A DNA stretch of 64,000 nucleotides, from the NCBI GenBank assembly GCA_025449115.1, contig JAHLKC010000034.1:124001-188000 (forward strand), written 5' to 3'. The DNA is from Chytridium lagenaria (Eukaryota > Chytridiomycota > Chytridiomycetes > Chytridiales > Chytridiaceae). The number at the start of each line of letters is the position of its first letter. Positions within the stretch are counted from its first letter, which is position 1. This document shows, piece by piece, positions 1 through 10,931 of the stretch. The notes below the pieces were generated by a model. That model ran no database searches. It saw only the letters and a program-made list of their open reading frames with translations, and was not told the DNA's origin. The translations under genes and the position numbers were made by a program.

Positions 1-2178
1 CCACCCCCACCACCGCCACCTCCGATGGGTGGACCGCCTCCACCACCGCCGCCGCCTGGCGGTGCAATGGGTGTCGCGGAACCCGAAACTCCGAGGACGT
101 TACTGAGGAGTCGCGCGAAGCTTCATTGGGATGAGATTAGAGATGTAAAGAGGGATACCATTTGGACGGATGTTGGAGTGGTGATTGGAGATGTTGATGA
201 TGTGGAAGGTGAGGAGGAGGGAGTTGAAGGAGTTGAAGGGGCTGCGAAGAAGAGACAAACTGTCGGTGTGATGGGATTACCTTAGACGTTAAAAAATTCG
301 AAGGTATGTCTGCTTCCTTGCATCTACTTTGATGAGACAAATAGTTAATCTTACTATGCCCGTTTGAACAGAGCTCTTCTGCATTGTGCCTGGCGCAAAT
401 AAGAAGAACAAGAATGCTGCCCCGAAATCGTGCAACTGTAAGTTTTAATAGTTTCCGCTTTTTATGATTCCTTCATATCTCATACAAATATTCCGTTTAG
501 TGCACAATTTACCACCGTCCTCGATCTTCGTCGCGCCAACAACGTTGCTATCGGTCTATCTCGCTATACCCGTCGCAACATGTCTGCAGTCGATATTGTT
601 GAAGCCATTCATAAGATGGACGCAAACAGTCTCCACTGCTGACGACCTCATCTCCATCCAATCCCTCCTTCCGACACCTGACGAACGCATTATGCTCCAA
701 AAACAAGTCCAAAAACAAACCGCAAATTCCCTCCCCTTTGCTCCCGCGGAAACGTTTATGATAGAGATGTTAGACTACCCCGATATATCTAAATGCATAG
801 CCGGTTTCGCGTTCCGGCTGCAACTCGGACCAGAGATTGAGGAAGTTGGTGGGAAAATCGCAAAGATGACGGCGATATGTGTAAAGCTGAAAACGTCGGA
901 TGCGTTGAAAGCCTTGTTGAGGACTGTCCTGCAGTTGGGGAATATGACTAACTATGAGTATGGAGCGGGGAACGCGAGTTATAGACCTTGGATGGGGAAG
1001 GAGGCGAGAGCTCTTGGGTTTAAAATTGAGGGGTTGGCGAGATTAAAGGATGTGAAGAGTGCAGACGGGAAGTGGAGTTTAATGAATTTCTTGGTGGACA
1101 TGGTCACGCAGAGTAAACCAGAGGTGAGTTTACCTTTTCATATGTTCAATTATGTTTACATCCAATTTACCCGCCGCTTTATAACATGATTCCCTGTTTT
1201 TGGAATGTCTTAAACGCCATGGTGTAGGTTTTGGACTTTACCGCTGATTTCGCAGATCTGAAGATCATCCGTCACTACGACCTCCAGGAGCTTTCATCCC
1301 AACTTCTCGCCATGGACGCCAAACTCACCACTCTCCGTACTTTCCAACTTGACCCGACAACCACCCACGACTTCACATCTCGTCTTCGTCCTTTCTTAGA
1401 TCAAGCCTCGACCATGATCGCCAACCTCCGTTTGGATTTCGAAACCTTTGCCAAATCCTGGATAGACGCTGCCCGTTACTTTGGCGAAGATCTAGAGGAA
1501 TATCGGCCCATCGTCTACTTACCCAACGCGAAACTCGAGTCATTTGACGATGAAGTGGGGAAACGGAAAAAAGCGGCCACATTTTTATTTGTGAGCCTTG
1601 ATGTATTTTTAAGGGCATTTGAAGATGCTGTGAAGGAGAATCGGAGACGCGTTGATGAGGAGGTGATGAGGAAACGGAGGGAGGAGGCTGCTGCTCTTGA
1701 TAAGAAGAAGAGGGATGAGGCGAAGGCGTATCGGGAGAAGATGGCGGAACGGCAGCGGGAGGCGATGAGAGCACAGCAGGAGAGTGCTGGTGGGGCTTTG
1801 GCGGCGTTGTTCTTTGGGGGCGTTGGAGTTGCGCCTATGAAGCCTGCAGCGGCTGAAAGAGAGGAGGCCGTGGCGTCTCCTGTACCGTCTAGTGCTGATG
1901 GAGAGGAGGGAACGCTATTGACTGCACGACATGAGGATGAGGCCAAGGAGATGATGAAAAGGTTCTCTGTTATGCAGGCTACATTGCCAGATGAGGAGGA
2001 GGAGGGCGTTGGAGATGGGGACGAGGATGGAGGAAGTGCGGTTACCGGTGATGATGGCGTTGGGTATGATGATGAGGATGGGAGGGTGCAGGTTGGAGAT
2101 GAGGACGGGAGAAGGTTGTCGAGAGGGACGTGTGGGAGATGCTTTTTGGGAGGGGATGAATGTGAATGCAAGGCTTGA
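1..2178 (+). CDS. Formin (FH1-FH2), 5' end outside window
   Basis: Formins nucleate and elongate unbranched actin filaments; the FH1 proline runs bind profilin-actin and the FH2 dimer caps the barbed end. The window opens inside FH1 (polyproline from base 1). FH2 follows: KLHWDEI near 120-145, LDVKKFEELFC split by an intron at about 305-370, a second intron at about 436-500, then LRRANNVAIGLSR and the LPTPDE segment near 670. The LGNMTNYEYGAGNASY motif lies near 940-980. A further intron (about 1122-1229) leads to the C-terminal FH2 helices, a charged Arg/Lys/Glu coiled-coil region (about 1620-1770) and an acidic tail ending in a Cys-rich stretch. Two one-base frame breaks are needed inside FH2 (about 270 and about 617), probably sequence errors. 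The N-terminal regulatory half is missing, so the subfamily cannot be named. Confidence 0.88.
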
Positions 2179-3478
2179 AATGGGGTATAATTAATCTACT
2201 GCTGCTTGGTCCGTTGAAGAGGCTTTGGGACTTTTAACGGCTTTAGTTTCTATGTTCTTTGAGGCTTTTTGGTTCATATCTTTTTGTGATGTCTCTATCT
2301 CGACTACTTTTTGTATAATGGTTTTTTTCTGTCCTCTTACCCGCATTCCTGAACCAATTTTGTCCCATTTCTAATATATTCATGTCTCGAACTTGTGCAT
2401 GCTCACATCATAGAACTACTCCATAGCTGTCCATTTATGTTAATCGTTCTGGATAAAGTTATGGGATTGTAAAATGGTTTGGTGCGCCTTTGAAGATAAC
2501 TTTGGAACGGCGGGAAGCGACAGGACAGACGACGGCCTCGTCGCGTTATCTGAAGGATGCAACGTGTTTTGTTACTGAGTCCGAATTGCAAATAGACTAT
2601 AGTCTCAATTAAGAGTGTTTTCAAAAAGGAGGGGAAAAAAGAGTGTAACCTTTCAGCCGTGGATGGGCGAGACGCGTATCAACCGTAGACTCAAGAATAA
2701 AAGACGGAACGATGATCTTTAAAGACACTGACAGCCCTCCGCTTGGCTTCCTCAAATCTCAGCGGCGATTTATTTTACTGAGTAGCAGCCTGTTTAGCCA
2801 ATTGGCGACCTCATTGTTTTGTCTTTTTCTTCCTAAAGAATATGGCATTCTACAAAGACGTCATCACCGAAAGACATGCCACACAATCATCGCAGATAAG
2901 GAATATTGCCGAGCTATCGGATACTAGGGCCTTCAATTGCAACATCCCCCCTAAGCGTCATAGGGAACAAAATCATTGAGATCCACTAATATTCGCCAAC
3001 TCCACATCCACCTCAACCCCTCCGTCGGAACAAATTTTTAGAGATATGTATGCATGTGTACGATCATTTTCTACGAACATGGCAAACAAAGATCGCTAGT
3101 ACTGCAAAGCTTAAGTCAACCTGTATAGTTGTATAAGAGCGTCACAAAGAAATAAGATATCGGAAACGGTAAAAAGTTATTAAATTGATAAAAATAGTGG
3201 TTAGGCGTCCCGACAAAACTATAGCTACTCACCGCCAAATTCCGAGCATATACCGTATCGTGAAGATGGGGGGAAGAAAATCCTCTTGGCGGGCATGAAT
3301 TGAAAAGAAAACCGAAAAAAAATAAACATACATACAGACATACATGGTAAAAACGTATTTTATAAAAATAAAATATGAGGGCAAGAGACAACGAACGATG
3401 TAGTCAAACTGAAAACTCGTAACGGAGACAAAATGACAACACACAAAAGGAAACGGAATAGATATAAACGGAACGAAA
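2179..3478. other. Intergenic, formin 3' flank to S41 3' end
   Basis: AT-rich flank between convergent genes. The open frames here are short and show no domain, signal peptide or splice pattern. No RNA gene or repeat was recognised. Confidence 0.5.
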
Positions 3479-5893
3479 TCATCCCATGATCGAAAGAACA
3501 GCTAAAACAAGTCCCATCACAAACGGCATCCCATCAACCACCCTCCCCAACGCGCTAGATTTCGGCCCAGTCGATCCAGTCGGTAAACTTCCCGCCACAG
3601 AGCTCGTGACTTTTGACGGCGCAACACTCGTCACAACCGCCACCTTAGTAACAGGCATCTTCTTCGCCACATCCTCCCAAATCTTGACAATCTCCGTCGC
3701 ATCCTCAACCTCCAAAAACTCGTCAGCATTCTGCACAATCCATTCATCCGGTGTGTCCTGCTCGAGACCCTTGCTGTAACTCTCCCAGAACAATACTTGT
3801 CCACGCGCGGGGAGAGGGAAGGATGATGGGAGCTGTTGTGGGGGTTGTTTGCGGGATGTGCGAGGGATGTTGGCGAATGCGTCAAGGACGGCGTCAAAGT
3901 CAAGAACGGAACCACCCTCAAAGGAGGTGGGTTGGAAAGTGGCGCCAGAGGTACCTCCGTAGACATAGGTCTTGACGTTGTATTGGGAGCGGAAAGAGCG
4001 GACGGTTTCAGCGCAAGTGGAGCCGCAGAGACCGTTACCCACAATAGCAACGTTGGCTGGGTTCCAGCCTTGGATTTGTGGGAATGATTTAAAAAGTCTT
4101 CGGAAAGGATTGCAATCGATTTCAAATCGGCCAGAGAAACTTTGCGTTGTGTCTCCACGGGTGTACTGCTTGGCATTGGAAGATAGGTAGGAAAGGGTCC
4201 TAGCAGCCGAAGTCGAGGACTGTCCGTATGGGATGATCCTTTCTCCTAGACTGAAAGGGTTGGAGAAGGTCATATTTTCATAGGTAGCGGCGTTTTCGAT
4301 GAGGTAAGACACTGTATCGGTAAGTCGCACATCGTAGTTGACAAAGGCAGAGTCTTTAAAAATGTACGAGGCAAGAGACTGTCCGGCACAAATGATTCCA
4401 CCACCATTGTTAGTCACGTCGATGATCAGGTTGGTGGCTCCACGACGCTCGAGTTCCGATAAACCGTTTGCAAAGGTTCTGAGCCAACTAATAATAGTCC
4501 TATCGGTGAGCTCTCCGTCTTCCGTAGCAGGTAAGAAAGCAGGTAAGGCAAAGACACCTGTTTTAGAACTATCGAGGTAGTAGAACGCACTGTAGTCGTC
4601 ACTAAGAACTGCTCTTGGAGGAGAGGTCTTGACAACGGACTTTTCAGCGGCGATCAACGCAGCCTTTTTCTCAGCATCGGCTTTTACCCCGGTCAAATAA
4701 GCTACATACTCGAGAGCGTTGTTGGGGTTCCCTACAAACGGATTGGATGAAGCTTGAGCCAAGATGACGTTGGATTGGTTCTCGCAAAAGGCTCGACGAT
4801 AGTTTGCAGTGCTAATAGGGATGGAACTGGTAAGGGGAAGCAACCCAAGCCACGGAGCCGTGACAGTGACTGTTTCGCTGGTTTGCGGGTTACGGAGGGT
4901 GTAGTTGCGGGAAGTGGCTTTATCCGCAGATGCCCTGCCGGAAACAAAGAAGGGACCGTCTTGGACTTGAAGGAGACCCTTGCTATACTGGGTCTGGGCG
5001 AGGGCGTAGTTAAAGCGTGTTTCCGCGGTATGGCTTGTTCCAATGAACTCGTCTGCATATTCTTGGACGGCAGCCTGAACGACATTTAGATTGTTGTAAA
5101 TATAATAATAAAGTAAAATTAAGCCTCTGAACTTACAATAGGATCCTTTCCATCTATACTTTCAATGGTGTACCCCACCAACAAAGACGGATCTCTTCCA
5201 ATACGCTCTGTAAAAGTATTTACCAGATTTCTCGAAAAACTAACTGCCAACGTTGGAAACAACGTCTCAAGGTCCACCGAGATCGTACTTCCTGCTGTGA
5301 TCAAATCTCTCAAAAAGAGCGTTGGCTTGCTCGAACCAGGAGCATATCGAGCAGCAATCACCCATGGCTGGAAAAACTGCAGAACACTGTAACATCTCGC
5401 TGCGTAAGCAAAGTGTCCGTCTTGGAGTTTGTTGATAGAGCGTGAGATACGTGAATGGAATTCAAAATCACTAAGGGACGCTTCAGAGCGGATCGCATTG
5501 AGGTCGGCGACGATATCGACTTTAGACTTGGCGAGGTTGGTGTAAGGGTATCTGCAAAGGATTGTTAGCAACTTGATGTGAAACGGGAAGTGAGGGCTTA
5601 CACTTCGGTCAAGGCGAGCAATGCATCAATTTGCTGCTGCTTGCTGGACGCTGGAGAGGCGAAGCTTTTGAAGCATGTGTAAACGGCTTCTGCGTCCAGT
5701 GCGGCGCCGCCACCACGGATGACTGAGCAAGGGTCATCGGCTTGGGCTGTTTGTATTCAAACACTATTAGATCTCTACCTTGGCGTTCGTAAAAACATCG
5801 CATACGTAAGAAAAGAAGCTACTCACCGTGCACAAAGGGCGTCGCCACCGATGCAATGACGGCCAGAAGTGATAGGACGGAATACGGCTTCAT
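3479..5893 (-). CDS. Secreted GPI-type peptidase S41 (CPAF-like), intact
   Basis: Four exons, read on the minus strand: 5893-5827, 5746-5602, 5551-5137 and 5074-3479. They join without a frame break into about 740 aa. The protein has an N-terminal signal peptide (MKPYSVLSLLAVIASVA). The middle region includes RISRSINKLQDGHFAYAARC. The S41 core has VTNNGGG, which matches the glycine-rich strand of the tail-specific protease fold, and then GNGLCGSTCAETVRSF, where the Ser of GST is the likely nucleophile. A YVYGGTSGATFQPTSFEGG loop follows. The C-terminus is Ser/Thr-rich and ends in a hydrophobic tail (VVDGMPFVMGLVLAVLSIMG), as expected of a GPI signal. S41 enzymes are serine endoproteases; this type is best known from CPAF. 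Substrate is unknown. It is paralogous to the gene at 19751-22209 and to the fragment near 28.1 kb. The nucleophile assignment is inferred. Confidence 0.85.
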
Positions 5894-8142
5894 GCTTTCT
5901 TTTGTTTGAGGAAAGGATGAAGTTTTTTTTTTTTTTTGGCGGGGAAGGTCTTTTTCAGAAAACAAACACAGATGTCACCCAAGGTCAAGTCTTCACTCGG
6001 CCATGCAATCAAAAGTTGTTGCACCCGCACTGGGCGATACATGAGGCACAAAGCAAAGCAATCAAGGATGGCTGCATCATTAAAATCCTCTGCCATCCAC
6101 AGTAGTGAGCTGATCTGTTTTCTGTTTTAATGCCATTCACAGCAGATCAATTTGCCTAATAGATTTAGCAAAGTCGTTTGAACCCACAACAAGAATTGTC
6201 AATGGCAAGAGCAGCATTAAGTTTGCAACCCAAACATCGTTTTACTGAACTGGTCCGAGCGAGCTGTGGTTATGAAATTAAGATTAAATTTACGACGCAT
6301 TTGCTTCCTTTGCTTGCAGAGGGGCATTGCTGGAAAGCCCACAACTCAACTCCTTCGACCGGTTCACTCTTTTTTCGTCGTTAATCTAAGAACTCCTAAA
6401 TTACTTAAGTCTACGCATATCATTCTCTTCCCTCATGTTTTCCTGTTTTTTTTGTTGTCTGCTGGCTGAACGAACACAATAATTCCTACTTTACAAGAAA
6501 TTAGTAGAACGAAAGATGGCAGCGCAGAAATAAAGATAGTCCTCTGAAGGCTACAGCCATAACCTCCTCATCGACGGCACAATCAAGTTGAAAAGATGGT
6601 CATCGCTTGGAATCACAGACCCAAAAAATGAATCACTTTTTTAATAAATCTTCCTCAAGGACTTAGTGTCTTCCTCTTTTAATCCCCAGCCACTTAGTCA
6701 TTCAACAGTCCGTTACGTCCTCAATGCTCAATGGCATCACCAGCCTAAGTTGCTTGGCCATGTCCCTGAAGACACTGGAAAGACAGGGACTCTGACTGGA
6801 CACGACAGAAGCCTGACCGGACATGACGGCAAAGGCACGAGCCTCAAGAACGGTCGACGGCAGATGTAAGTAAAACGGTTTTAAACCCGTAAAACCGCAT
6901 GCATGACATAGCTATAAAAGCTACGAAATAAGAGAATCGTCTGAATGGAACTTGGGGCTCGTATACTAATGCATTCGAACCCGATGATTGATGGGGAGGG
7001 AACATAGTGCGAAAGGCAACACTGGGAAATGTGAATGTAGGTTTGTAGGGTACAAGGATGTTATGCTCTCCGCATCACTGATTCGTCTTCCTCCATGCCA
7101 TATCGCGACGTCCAGCGGCACCTGATTGAAAGATATTTCTAACCGCCAGCCTTGATAAGAAAAAGGGAAAGGCGTTTCACTTACGCTACAGGTGACATAG
7201 GCGTTAAAAGCGTTGGCACGACCGAAAAACCTGAAAGACGCAAGATGTTTGCTAGAGTATGGTGATCCTAAGCTTTGAAAGGCTTAATTAAGGGCTGCAG
7301 GCTTTGTTCAATCGAGGTCGGGGACTGTTGCTAGAGGATGCAAGCTGTGATGAATAGGGTATCCTATTACCTCGGTCGTGTGTTGGGAATCATCCATGCA
7401 GGAGATAAACAAAGAATAGGGCTTTTAGGTCACTTCACCCCCATTGAGAAGTTACATCCACTTTGACGGAATGACATGATCGATCATGGGTTTGCATTGA
7501 GATGATGGTGAGCTCCAATCCCCGTTTACTCAACGATAAGATATGATGAAGGCCGTCTTCTGTTCAAATCCGAACAGTCAGCCTGAGAGGTACCTATCTC
7601 GCACTTTGCGTACCAGTTCCCCAATCACCTCATATAAAACAGTTGGTGGGTTTGTGAGTGGGTTCGGACGGAGGTTGTAAAAGTTCCCCCAGAACTTGAA
7701 AAGCCAAATTTGGCAACCCATGCAGACCTCATCATCTGAAGGCATCATATCGCGCGGGTTATGGTGGGGTCACTCACTCTGGAGGTTCAGTAAATGGCGT
7801 TGCTGTAATTTGTGACCTATTGGTGGAAGGAGGAAGGTGAAGCAACTTCAAGCGTCCGTGCAAAAAAGGCAGTGAAGCCATTCATTAATGAAACTGATGA
7901 ACCTGCGCTGAGAGATGTGGGGTAAGGTTATACTTTCCCCACCCACTGCATCCCTATCACATCGGAACCCCACTCCAGAAGCACGTCTTCAGAAACCCCG
8001 AAGATGTGCTTCTCATGTATGTGATGATAAAAAGGTTCTGTGGGGTTTTTAAAGGTAATAAGAAGAGTCGACACCATATCTTTTGACCTCTTCAACCTCT
8101 TTTCGCCTGCAAACCATACCTCATAACTTGAAAGCCTCATCA
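5894..8142. other. Intergenic, about 2.2 kb
   Basis: No convincing gene. A short frame at 6666-6869 encodes a TLTGHD-like internal repeat but has no domain. An A/T-rich leader with a TATA-like GATAAAAAGG near 8036 lies about 105 bp before the carboxypeptidase ATG. Confidence 0.45.
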
Positions 8143-10078
8143 ATGGTCTCATTCACCAAACTCGCTGCTATCCTCTTCGCAGGCGCTTCTGCCGTCTCTG
8201 CCGCCATCCCGTCGTTCACCATCAACGACAAGTACAGAAACCACAAGGTGTACCGCTTCGATGTGGAGAGTACTGAGCAAGCCAAGCTTGTGGAGAGCGT
8301 TTAGAGGTATTTACGCTTGGTTGCTTCTTTTTCTTATGGGTGTAGAAATATCGATCGACTTATGGTATCGATAATTGGAGCCACGGTCTTTACGGAAAGG
8401 TCGATATTCTGTAAGTGACTCACCTCGCGTTCTTCGTCGCTTGTTTCTTTCGCTTCGCTTACCTAACACTATTTTCCTTGCAGCATCCCCGACTCTGCCC
8501 TTCCCGCTCTCAAATCCGAGCTCTTTGATGTCCTCCCCAACACCGTCTTCATTCCAGATGTCAAAGCCGTCTCGACCAAGAACTCAGCTACTCTGCGAAA
8601 AACTCTTACAAGCTCCAAGCTCTGTTGAAACAGCTGGATTCGACACTCTTGCGATCACGCCGTCACAGTTTTTCAGTGATTACCAAGACCTTTCTGTTCA
8701 TGTTGCGTTTTTGAGCAGCTTGCCAGGATTCACCCAGTTTTCGATTGGGAAAGTCTTACCTTGGGGCTGATATTCCGGGTTTCAAGATTGGTAGCGGGCC
8801 AAAATCCATCATCTTTCATGGTGGTATTCATGCTCGGTGAGTTTATGGGATTCAGATTAACTTAAAACTTTTATGCGTATCTAACATTTATTACTATCAG
8901 TGAATGGATCAGTCCAGCCGTTACCACCTACATCGCCAACTGGCTCGCTACCGACCCTGCTGCCTCTACATACCTCAACCAATTCACGTTCCACATCATC
9001 CCCATTCTCAACGTTGACGGATACGCTACACTCGCTCTAATGACCGTCTTTGGCGCAAGAACCGTCAACCCAACGCCGGTTCCTCCTGCATCGGCACTGA
9101 CCCCAACCGAAACTGGAATTACGCCTGGTCTAAAGCTGGTGCCAGTGGCAGCGCCTGTTCCGAGACGTACTATGGTGCGGCTCCCTTCTCGGCACCCGAA
9201 TCAAAGGCTATTGCGGATTATATCCTTAAAGTCGGAATGCGGTCTCTACATAGATTCCACTCTTACTCGCAGCTGTGGTTGTTCCCTAACGGATGGTCGT
9301 GCAGCGTTCTCATCAAAGATAATGCGATCGTTAAGGCTGCTGGTGCTCAGGCCGTTGCGGCCCTTAAATCCGTCTACGGCACGACTTTCAAGAACGGTGA
9401 CTCCTGCAACACGATTTACCAAGCCTCAGGAAGCTCCATTGACTGGACTTACAACGTTGCTAACGTGACGTTTACTTACACTGCCGAGCTCCGCGATACC
9501 GGTTCATATGGTTTCCAACTCCCCGCTAACCAAATCGTCCCATCTGGCCAAGAAACGGTTGCAGGTGTAAAGGCGCTCTGGGATTACATTATCACCTACT
9601 ACGGTGGATCCACTCCAACCACCACAGTGACACCTCCCTCCCCCACATCCACATCCGCACCTCCTGCCATCACAACAGCAACCATCACTGTAGCGCCGTC
9701 CATCTCCGCCGTCATTGTCACCGCTACTCCGACCGTAGGTACCCCTCTCCACCGTCGCAGGTGTCACCCCATCACCTCACTGTAGCCAAAACCATCGCTG
9801 TGGCGATCACAACCGCCCCCGTGTCCACCGTCACAACAGGGCCAGCTCCAACCGTCACCACGGTCAGGTTCACTGTTGCACCGTCGATCTCACTTGTTGT
9901 TGCCACATCTGTGCCGACGGTTTTGGCACGCCGTGAAAGACTTGTAAAGAGGTTTGGACCGGCGCCTACAACAACTTCTGTTGGTTCTCCTTTGCCTACT
10001 TCTACTGTGCCTGCTGGAACTACAACGGTTGGAGTCAGGGTTGCACCTACCATTGCGTTGTCTGTTGTTTTGGTGTAA
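8143..10078 (+). CDS. Secreted M14-family zinc carboxypeptidase
   Basis: Metallocarboxypeptidases of family M14 remove C-terminal residues from peptides and are usually secreted as zymogens. The start at 8143 gives a signal peptide (MVSFTKLAAILFAGASAVSA) and a propeptide (NWSHGLYGKVDIL). The catalytic domain shows SIGKSYLGADIP, the zinc motif HGGIHAREW (HxxE, about 8815-8905), a TDPNRNWNY segment near 9100, the third zinc ligand in HSYSQLWLFPNGW (about 9258-9297) and TYTAELRDTGSYGF with the catalytic Glu (about 9475-9515). Introns lie at about 8308-8345, 8412-8484 and 8839-8900. The C-terminal extension carries three versions of a VAPSIS-type motif (near 9690, 9880 and 10045) in a Thr/Pro-rich tail. 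At least five one-base frame breaks are needed, for example GTTTAG at about 8298; each restores conserved family residues. Confidence 0.85.
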
Positions 10079-10931
10079 AGTGATCTCTTTCCTTTACCTT
10101 TGTTGTGTTATGAAGGGGAAAGTGTAATGAATAATCCTCCGACATGGTCTACCGTAAAGTTATGCTGATAATAAATAAACAAACCTTGTAAAGCCTGTTC
10201 GTCATTGTTGACGTTGTTGTTCTCCTTAAAAATAATTATTTTTTAAGTTATGATTTCCCTTTTATTATTATTAAATTTGATTCTTGGCTCAATAATAATT
10301 TTACTCTCAGCCCCTTAAATTATTATTTAAATAAGGAATAAATAAATAAATAAATAAATAGACTTTTTTGGTTTCAACAAACCGACGTTAAGCTTGCACC
10401 AATAAAAGTAGTGTATTTGGTGACAACTTGACAAGATTGTCATGGGAAGTATTAATTTGTTTTTAGTATTTGTTTATTTATTCCTTTTTTTGACCATGCC
10501 GCACGCATCAATCCATAACCAACCAATCAAACAGCCCACTCACACCGCGTTCAATCAAGAGGCGTCTGGCTGTCCGAACGTGAGCATTCTCCAACCATCA
10601 GGGAACCAACCAACTCAACCCTCAAACAGTTGCCGTCCTCTGTCCAACAGCTGCTACGCAAAAACTCATCTCCACCAAGCCAGCCAACCAGCCAGCCAAC
10701 CAACCAACAAACAAGGAGTAAATCGAATGAAGGTTTGGAGGGAGCTGCATGTGTCGAGTATAAGTTCTCCGTCCCATCGCCACATTTCGCCACTTTATTC
10801 TTTTTCAATAGGATCTAAAAAGCCTTTTCTACGGCCTTCTTTCCCTCTCGTTAGACTTTTCATTGTACAGAGGCATATAGACTTTCCATCTCCTTTACTA
10901 CGCACCTCCATCCTCTGTTTATAGATTCAAT
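10079..10931. other. Intergenic with simple repeats
   Basis: AT-rich spacer holding a TAAA microsatellite at about 10336-10361 and a CCAACCAGCCAG-type repeat at about 10677-10712. The CCAACC repeat makes open frames on both strands, so those frames are not taken as genes. The stretch just before 10932 is probably the promoter and leader of the next gene. Confidence 0.5.

Noticed and set aside
1515..2171. 218-aa minus-strand frame inside the formin tail
   Set aside because: Shadow of the acidic/Arg-rich coding strand; Ser/Pro-rich without domain.
6666..6869. Frame with TLTGHDRSLTGHDGKG repeat
   Set aside because: Too short, one local duplication, no signal or domain.
7561..7600. tRNA-like B box (GTTCAAATCC)
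   Set aside because: The flanking bases do not form a T-stem or acceptor stem.
10551..10808. Minus-strand frame over the CCAACCAGCCAG repeat
   Set aside because: The repeat is open in several frames and gives LVGWLVGW-type low complexity.
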